Source of the DNA: Caldicellulosiruptor changbaiensis
GTDB taxonomy: Bacteria; Bacillota; Thermoanaerobacteria; Caldicellulosiruptorales; Caldicellulosiruptoraceae
Direction: 5' to 3'
Assembly (NCBI RefSeq): GCF_003999255.1
Contig: NZ_CP034791.1
Coordinates: 1,404,501-1,468,500, forward strand
Length of the DNA stretch: 64,000 bases
Part shown: one piece after another, positions 58,438 through 64,000 of the stretch
Layout: every line of letters begins with the position of its first letter
How positions within the stretch are numbered: position 1 is the first letter of the stretch
Translations under genes and position numbers: made by a program
Notes under the pieces: model-generated
Seen by the model: only the letters and a program-made list of their open reading frames with translations
What the model was told of the DNA's origin: nothing
Database searches by the model: none

Positions 58438-60189
58438 TTAATTTTTAATCTCTCCACTAAAGACAAGTCCTTTTTGTGCATCCATCGTAACAACAATACC
58501 ATTTTTAAGTATCTCTAAAGCGTTTTTAGCATCGGTTATAACAGGAATGTCCAAAGCTGCCCCAACAATTACTGCATGAGAATTTTGCCCGCCTTCTTCT
58601 GTTATTATTCCAGCTGCTCTTTTCATATAAGGAATAAACTCATTAGTTGTCTGCGTTGTGACAATAATATCCCCATCTTCAAAGTTTTGCTTTAGCTCAT
58701 TAAGATTTTTTGCAACACATACTCTTGCTGTCACTTTACCACTTCCCCAACCTCTTCCTTCAACCAACACATGACCAACAACGTGAACTTTGAGAATATT
58801 TGTAGTGCCACTTACACCAACTGGCACACCTGCTGTTATTACAACCAAATCACCATTTTTAACAATCTTTGATTTAACAGCAATCTCCACCGAATGGTCA
58901 AAGATATCGTCTGTAGAGTCTTTATACTCTGCCAAAAAAGGATAAACACCCCATGAAAGATTGAGCTGTCTTCTTACCTTCTCGCACGGTGTTGTTGCTA
59001 TAATTGGGCAGGCAGGTCTGAATTTTGACACCATTCTCGCTGTGTTGCCTGACTTTGTCACAGTGATGATTGCCTTTGCTCCAAGATCATGCGCAGTTGT
59101 ACAGGTAGCATGAGATATTGCATTTGTAACATTTACTGGCATGTCAAATACTTGGGATTGAAATCTCTTGATATAGTCTATCTGACTTTCTACCCTTTCA
59201 GCAATCTTTGACATTGTAGCAACACTTTCAACAGGATACTTGCCCATAGCTGTCTCACCAGAAAGCATTATTGCAGATGTTCCATCAAAGATTGCATTTG
59301 CAATATCGCTGACTTCTGCTCTTGTTGGGCGTGGGTTCCTTATCATTGACTCTAACATTTGGGTTGCAGTTATTACAGGCTTTCCTGCTTTATAACATTT
59401 TTCAATGAGCATCTTTTGCACAAGCGGCACTTCCTCAAATGGAAGTTCAACTCCCAAATCTCCTCTCGCAACCATAATTCCGTCAGCAACTCTTATTATC
59501 TCATCACAGTTTGCAACACCTTCTTGAGTTTCTATCTTTGCTATTATCAAAATGTCTTTGCCATTGTGTTTATTTAAAAATTCTCTTATTTCAACTACAT
59601 CACTTGCTTTTCTTATAAAAGAAGCTGCCACAAAGTCAACATCGTTTTCAATTCCAAAGAGGATGTCTTCCTTGTCTTTTTGGGTCAGTGCAGGTAGTCT
59701 TATTGGTATCCCTGGTACGTTTACTCCCTTTTGATTTGTCAAAACCCCACCGTTTTTTACCTTGCAGATTATATTTTTATCTGTCTTGTCCTCAACAATA
59801 AGCTCAATCAGTCCATCGTCAATTAATATTTTATCACCCGGCTTAACATCTTCAACAAGTTCTTTGTAAGTTATGCTCACAATCTCTTCATTTCCTAATA
59901 TTTCTTCGGTTGTGAGTGTGAATCTCTGTCCTTCTTTTAGCTCAACCTTACCGTCTTTGAAAAAACCAATCCTAATCTCTGGACCTTTTGTATCAAGCAG
60001 AATTGGAATTGGCTTATCAAGCTCTTCTCGTATCTTTTTTATCATATCAATCTTCTTTTTATGTTCTTCGTGGGTGCCATGTGAAAAATTAAGCCTTGCA
60101 ACATCCATTCCATTTTCAATGAGCTTTCTTATAATCTCTTCTGAATCGGTTGCTGGCCCTAATGTACATATTATCTTTGTCTTTCTCAA
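58438..60189 (-). CDS. pyk: Pyruvate kinase with extra C-terminal PEP-utiliser-like domain
   Basis: A 583-residue glycolytic enzyme that transfers phosphate from PEP to ADP. It has KTKIICTLGPATDS, DTKGPEIRIGFF, MVARGDLGVELPFEEVPLVQK and ATQMLESMIRNPRPTRAEVSDIANAIFDG. Residues from about 480 form the added domain with TEEGGQNSHAVIVGAALDIP, known from Bacillus-type pyruvate kinases. The TTG at 60189 has GGAGG eight bases upstream. pfkA ends 21 bases upstream, so both irreversible steps are co-transcribed. Confidence 0.95.
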   Translation of the reverse strand: MRKTKIICTLGPATDSEEIIRKLIENGMDVARLNFSHGTHEEHKKKIDMIKKIREELDKPIPILLDTKGPEIRIGFFKDGKVELKEGQRFTLTTEEILGNEEIVSITYKELVEDVKPGDKILIDDGLIELIVEDKTDKNIICKVKNGGVLTNQKGVNVPGIPIRLPALTQKDKEDILFGIENDVDFVAASFIRKASDVVEIREFLNKHNGKDILIIAKIETQEGVANCDEIIRVADGIMVARGDLGVELPFEEVPLVQKMLIEKCYKAGKPVITATQMLESMIRNPRPTRAEVSDIANAIFDGTSAIMLSGETAMGKYPVESVATMSKIAERVESQIDYIKRFQSQVFDMPVNVTNAISHATCTTAHDLGAKAIITVTKSGNTARMVSKFRPACPIIATTPCEKVRRQLNLSWGVYPFLAEYKDSTDDIFDHSVEIAVKSKIVKNGDLVVITAGVPVGVSGTTNILKVHVVGHVLVEGRGWGSGKVTARVCVAKNLNELKQNFEDGDIIVTTQTTNEFIPYMKRAAGIITEEGGQNSHAVIVGAALDIPVITDAKNALEILKNGIVVTMDAQKGLVFSGEIKN

Positions 60190-60210
60190 CTTTAAAACCT
60201 CCACAACTTC

Positions 60211-61179
60211 TTATAAAGACAAGATTGTAGCCAAGTCATACATGTACTCGTCAATGCTCTTTTGCATAGAAAGCGCCTCGTCAATATCATAGTCAACAAT
60301 CTTTCCATCTTTTAGGGCAATTATCCTGTTCTTCTTTCCTTCTTTTATTACTTCAACAGCTCTTGCACCCATAAGGCTTGCCATGACCCTATCATATGCA
60401 GTTGGTGAGCCACCCCTTTGTATATAACCCAAAATTGTTGCTCTTGTTTCAATTCCTGTTGCCTCTTCAATCTCTTTTGCAAGTTCTGTTGCTCCACCAA
60501 TTCCTTCTGCTAAGATAATTAAATTGTGAAGCTTTCCCTTGTTCTTACCATCAATAATTCTTCTTATTATCTCATCTTTATCTAAACCCTTTTCAGGTAT
60601 TACAATGGATTCGGCCCCACCTGCAATACCACTATAAAGTGCAATGTAGCCTGCATGTCTTCCCATTACTTCTAATATGCTAACTCTCTCGTGAGAGGTT
60701 GCTGTGTCTCTAATCTTATTGATTGCGTCTTGTACAGTATTTAAAGCAGTGTCAAAACCAATTGTATAATCTGTACATGCAATGTCATTGTCAATTGTAC
60801 CAGGAATACCAACTACATTTATTCCAAATTTGCTCAAATCTCTTGCTCCTCTAAAAGACCCATCTCCACCAATTACCACAAGAGCATCAATCTTGAATAT
60901 TTTGCACATAGAGGCTGCTTTTTTCAGTCCGTTTTCTGTCATAAACTCTGGAGACCTCGCAGTCAAAAGTATTGTTCCACCACGCTGAATTATGTCAGAC
61001 ACTGATCTTAAATTCATCTCAAATATATCGCCTTCTATTAGCCCATTATATCCGCGCCTTATACCCATCACTCTAAAACCATAGTAAATCCCTGTCCTCA
61101 CAACAGCTCTTATAGCTGCATTCATTCCAGGTGCGTCTCCGCCACTTGTAAGCACTCCTATTGTCTTCACTTCTGGCAT
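60211..61179 (-). CDS. pfkA: ATP-dependent 6-phosphofructokinase
   Basis: A 322-residue allosteric phosphofructokinase that forms fructose 1,6-bisphosphate. It shows [46 protein letters not shown], the catalytic [32 protein letters not shown] and [23 protein letters not shown] (not GGDDT) indicates ATP as donor. The ATG at 61179 has AAAGGGG eight bases upstream. Confidence 0.96.
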   Translation of the reverse strand: MPEVKTIGVLTSGGDAPGMNAAIRAVVRTGIYYGFRVMGIRRGYNGLIEGDIFEMNLRSVSDIIQRGGTILLTARSPEFMTENGLKKAASMCKIFKIDALVVIGGDGSFRGARDLSKFGINVVGIPGTIDNDIACTDYTIGFDTALNTVQDAINKIRDTATSHERVSILEVMGRHAGYIALYSGIAGGAESIVIPEKGLDKDEIIRRIIDGKNKGKLHNLIILAEGIGGATELAKEIEEATGIETRATILGYIQRGGSPTAYDRVMASLMGARAVEVIKEGKKNRIIALKDGKIVDYDIDEALSMQKSIDEYMYDLATILSL

Positions 61180-61203
61180 ATACAATACCCCTTTCCGTAA
61201 AAT

Positions 61204-61395
61204 TTAAAATCCTTTTTCAATAATTATGTTATGTGCTTCATTGACATCTGTCTCAGGAACAATAATCTCAAAATACCCTTCTTGCCCCTCTTGCGAAATT
61301 GCTTTAACCTTTGCAAGTATTCCCACCTTTTCTAATTCTTCTTTTATTTTGTTGGCTATTTCACTGTTGGAGGTTATATATACAACTTCCCACAT
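61204..61395 (-). CDS. Small protein, possible DUF2007-like
   Basis: A 63-residue soluble protein, MWEVVYITSNSEIANKIKEE, then LEKVGILAKVKAISQEGQEG and YFEIIVPETDVNEAHNIIIEKGF. The layout (a strand, a helix that follows NSEIANKIKEELEK, then strands and a final helix) is like the DUF2007 putative signal-transducing domain, but I am not certain. It lies 17 bases from mtrB and 25 bases from pfkA in the same run. Confidence 0.7.
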   Translation of the reverse strand: MWEVVYITSNSEIANKIKEELEKVGILAKVKAISQEGQEGYFEIIVPETDVNEAHNIIIEKGF

Positions 61396-61411
61396 AAAAA
61401 CACCTTCTAAA

Positions 61412-61657
61412 TCATTTATTTTGGGATTCTGAAATCACAACCCCAAACTTGGTATAAATCTCTGCCTTGCCTCTTACCTTTATTGCTGAGGTCACCTCAG
61501 TAAACTGGGCAAGCAATACCTCACCACTGTCCAATTTTTCAGTATGGTGAAGTTTTGTGTCTTTTCCCCTTGTGAGACCTATTACATTTACTCCGTTCTC
61601 CAACGCTTTTACTACTATATAGTCACCATTCTTGTACTCGTATAAATTTTCGTTCAT
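61412..61657 (-). CDS. mtrB: Trp RNA-binding attenuation protein (TRAP)
   Basis: An 81-residue homologue of Bacillus TRAP, the 11-mer ring that binds tryptophan and (G/U)AG repeats in RNA. Conserved segments are [42 protein letters not shown] and [12 protein letters not shown], which carry the tryptophan-contact threonine and serine and the RNA-contact lysine and arginine. GAGGTG precedes the ATG. No trp gene is in the window; it heads the pfkA-pyk transcription unit. Confidence 0.93.
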   Translation of the reverse strand: MNENLYEYKNGDYIVVKALENGVNVIGLTRGKDTKLHHTEKLDSGEVLLAQFTEVTSAIKVRGKAEIYTKFGVVISESQNK

Positions 61658-61682
61658 TATTGTTTCTCACCTCTTTTCAAAT

Positions 61683-61691
61683 ATTATAACA
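61683..61691 (-). promoter_or_regulatory. Putative extended -10 promoter of the mtrB-pfkA-pyk unit
   Basis: On the minus strand TGTTATAAT (61683-61691) is an extended -10 match in the 48-base gap after dnaE, 26 bases before the mtrB start. CTTGAT lies 16 bases upstream of the -10 as a weak -35. Confidence 0.5.
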
Positions 61692-61705
61692 AAAATACCT
61701 AAAAA

Positions 61706-64000
61706 TCAAGAATCTAAATCTTCAAGCCACACATTTTCTTCACCGAACCACTCTTTGAGCTGCTGTATTACAGTAGGATTTATATCTATGCACATGTTTG
61801 ATTTTGAAACAAGTCTTTTTTGCTTGTAATAAAGAATGATTTTTGAACTGCCAGTAAAGAATCTGACAAATGAGGTAAACTTTTTAGATTTTAAAATAGA
61901 GTCCTCATCTGTTTTTATTGCAATTGCTTTATTGGAATTCTTTTGAGAAGATGATGTTTGTGCTTTTTCGCCCAGTCTGTCTATTTTTTGTGCAACAATT
62001 TTAACACCCTCGTCCTCTCTAAATGTAGCTTTGGCTTCAATCAAGACAATCGCATTCTCTTTAATCAAATGCGAATACTTCTCATAAACACTTGGAAAGA
62101 ACAAAACCTCTAAAGTATCTGTCAAATCCTCAATTTTAGCAAACGCCATTGTTTGATTATTTTTGGTCAGCTTAATTTTCACTTCTTTTAATATCCCACA
62201 GACAAGTATTTGCTGGTACTTATATTCATCATCTTCTGTCATGTTAGAAAGTTCAGCTAAACTTACAACATTGTATTTTGAAATCAAATCTCCATACTTT
62301 TCTAGTGGATGACCACTTATGTAAATTCCTATTGTGTCCTTTTCCATTTGCAAAAGTTCTTCAGCTGTCGGTTCAGGAAGGTTTTTATAAGAAAACATCT
62401 CTGTTTTGTCCTCTGAAATCTCAAAAAACGTAACCTGATTTGCATTTTTCTTTTGAGATTGTTTAATTGTCAGAATATCTTCTACAGAAGCTAATAATGA
62501 ATTTCTATTTATTTTAGTAAAATCGAAAGCACCACTTTTTATTAAGTTCTCAATAATTCTTTTGTTCACTGTATTATTATCTACCCTCATTACAAAATCA
62601 TACAAATCTTTAAATTCTCCATTTTGTTCACGTTCTTTCAAAATATGAGAAATCACATTTTCACCCAAGCTTTTAATTGCCCTCAAGCCAAACCTGATAC
62701 TATTTCCTTCAATTGTAAAATCATAACTACTTTTATTTATATCAGGTGGTAAAATTGAGATTCCAAACCTTCTGCACTCCTCAATATACATCCCAACCTT
62801 TTCATTTGAGTTCATCACACTGGTTATTAAACTTGTCATAAACTCAATTGTAAAGTATTTTTTTAGGTAAGCTGTCTGATATGCTAAAATAGCATATGCT
62901 GCTGCGTGAGATTTATTAAATGCATAGCTCGCGAAGTCTTCGATTATTTCAAATATCTTCTCAGCTGTCTGTCTATCAACACCATTTGCCACAGCTCCAT
63001 CAATAAACCTGTCCTTCTCCTCCATCAAAATGTCAGCCTTTTTCTTTGCCATTGCACGTCTTACCAAGTCAGCTCTCCCAAGTGAATAACCTGCAAGTTC
63101 TCTAAATATTTGCATAACCTGTTCTTGGTAAACGATACACCCATATGTGACATTCAAAATTGGCTCAAGTTTGGGATGTAAATATTCTATTTTCTCTTTA
63201 TTGTTTTTATTTTGGATATACACTGGGATCTGGTCCATGGGGCCCGGTCTAAAAAGGGATATACCTGCTATTACATCCTCTAAGTTCTCTGGTTTTAACT
63301 CTTTCATAAATTGTTTCATACCGCTGCTTTCAAGCTGGAACACTCCATTTGTATTTCCTTCAGAAATGAATTGGTAGACACTCCTGTCATTGTAGTCAAT
63401 CTTGTCTAAGTCAATTTCAATCTTGCGATGTTTTTTTATAAGCTCTAAGGTATTTTGAATAACAGTAAGAGTCCTCAAACCCAAAAAGTCCATCTTTAAA
63501 AGTCCAAGCTCTTCTAAAGTGGTCATTGGGAATTGAGTAACTACGGCATCTTCTGTCCTTGCCAAAGGTACTAAATCAGTTATAGGACAACTTGATATAA
63601 CAACTCCTGCTGCATGAACAGAAGTGTGGCGTGGCATTCCTTCAAGACTTCTTGCAGTGTCAATTATTCTTTTGACAGTCTCATTTTGCTCATAAATCTT
63701 TTTAAGGTCATGATTTACTTCAAGCGCCTTATCAATTGTCATACCTGGTGAAAAAGGTACCATCTTAGCAATTTCGTCCACTTGTGCATATGGTACACCA
63801 AGTACCCTTCCAACATCTCTTATTGAGGCTCTTGCCGCCATTGTACCAAATGTTATAATTTGGCTTACTCTGTCTTTTCCATACTTATTAGTGACATAGT
63901 CTATGACTTCTTGCCTTCGCTGATAACAAAAGTCAATGTCAATATCAGGCATAGACACTCTCTCGGGGTTTAAAAATCTTTCAAAAAGTAGGTTATACTT
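61706..64000 (-). CDS. dnaE: DNA polymerase III alpha subunit, C-terminal part (cut by window end)
   Basis: The last 764 residues of a DnaE-type polymerase, open to the window edge. Visible features are PDIDIDFCYQRRQEVIDYV (catalytic aspartates), SVHAAGVVIS, KMDFLGLRTLTVI, FNKSHAAAYAILAYQTAYLK, a helix-hairpin-helix region and a C-terminal OB-fold domain with VCGILKEVKIKLTKNNQTMAF. The N-terminal PHP domain lies outside the window. An internal ATG at 63958 is not the start, since the frame continues unbroken to 64000. Confidence 0.95.
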   Translation of the reverse strand, partial: KYNLLFERFLNPERVSMPDIDIDFCYQRRQEVIDYVTNKYGKDRVSQIITFGTMAARASIRDVGRVLGVPYAQVDEIAKMVPFSPGMTIDKALEVNHDLKKIYEQNETVKRIIDTARSLEGMPRHTSVHAAGVVISSCPITDLVPLARTEDAVVTQFPMTTLEELGLLKMDFLGLRTLTVIQNTLELIKKHRKIEIDLDKIDYNDRSVYQFISEGNTNGVFQLESSGMKQFMKELKPENLEDVIAGISLFRPGPMDQIPVYIQNKNNKEKIEYLHPKLEPILNVTYGCIVYQEQVMQIFRELAGYSLGRADLVRRAMAKKKADILMEEKDRFIDGAVANGVDRQTAEKIFEIIEDFASYAFNKSHAAAYAILAYQTAYLKKYFTIEFMTSLITSVMNSNEKVGMYIEECRRFGISILPPDINKSSYDFTIEGNSIRFGLRAIKSLGENVISHILKEREQNGEFKDLYDFVMRVDNNTVNKRIIENLIKSGAFDFTKINRNSLLASVEDILTIKQSQKKNANQVTFFEISEDKTEMFSYKNLPEPTAEELLQMEKDTIGIYISGHPLEKYGDLISKYNVVSLAELSNMTEDDEYKYQQILVCGILKEVKIKLTKNNQTMAFAKIEDLTDTLEVLFFPSVYEKYSHLIKENAIVLIEAKATFREDEGVKIVAQKIDRLGEKAQTSSSQKNSNKAIAIKTDEDSILKSKKFTSFVRFFTGSSKIILYYKQKRLVSKSNMCIDINPTVIQQLKEWFGEENVWLEDLDS

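Noticed and set aside
63956-63958. ATG at 63958 as dnaE start
   Set aside because: The frame continues without a stop to base 64000 and the sequence is in the middle of the polymerase domain.

Overview
The window is an AT-rich stretch of a Gram-positive, anaerobic, probably thermophilic Firmicute chromosome. The best guess is Caldicellulosiruptor or a close Thermoanaerobacterales-type relative. The guess rests on gene content: an IspH-S1 fusion, an NAD-linked trimeric [FeFe] hydrogenase with its accessory genes, MinCDE together with MreBCD, TRAP, an OLE RNA, and low GC with frequent TTG starts. It is an inference, not a database result. About 70 protein genes were found. All but two lie on the minus strand, so transcription runs from high to low coordinates. 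No rRNA, tRNA, insertion sequence, prophage or CRISPR array was seen.

Layout (in window coordinates). 1-8.3 kb: 5' end of alaS, an AI-2E-type permease, two small proteins, ispH-rpsA, plsC, cmk, aroH, hutP, a histidine phosphatase, an RpiR regulator and a YpmA-like protein. 8.3-12 kb: a carboxyl-transfer gene set (12S-, 1.3S- and 5S-like subunits). 12.1-13.8 kb: speE-speB. 13.9-26 kb: a long envelope and division cluster in transcription order maf-mreBCD-mrdA-minCDE-rodA-mgsA-steA-steB-two glycosyltransferases. 26.1-34.5 kb: the hydrogenase region. nuoE-ATPase-HndB-like-nuoF-hydA form an operon with a Rex-type palindrome in the leader. Upstream lies a set with a second H-cluster protein, an anti-sigma-like ATPase, two DRTGG proteins and a PHP protein. 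34.5-38.5 kb: tlyA, dxs, oapA and the roughly 620-nt OLE RNA. 38.5-46 kb: divergent PAP2, pcrA, pheT, pheS, mtaB. 46-49.3 kb: an HPr-like gene on the plus strand, a DacF-type carboxypeptidase, aroC and a second plus-strand gene of unknown function. 49.3-57.9 kb: rpsU-yqeY, then yqfC-yqfD-phoH-HD phosphohydrolase-ybeY-dgkA/PAP2-DUF3048-beta-CASP nuclease. 58-64 kb: dnaE (cut by the window end), then mtrB (TRAP)-small protein-pfkA-pyk-thioesterase.

The most striking element is the OLE RNA: a long structured noncoding RNA closed by a perfect 15-bp terminal helix, with its own promoter, directly upstream of the gene for its membrane partner OapA. The second is the group of redox and signalling genes beside the hydrogenase. 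It pairs a catalytic HydA with a second H-cluster protein that looks sensory, two ATP-binding GHKL proteins without a kinase dimerization domain, and DRTGG proteins. Its function is not established, and it is the best candidate here for an undescribed regulatory system.
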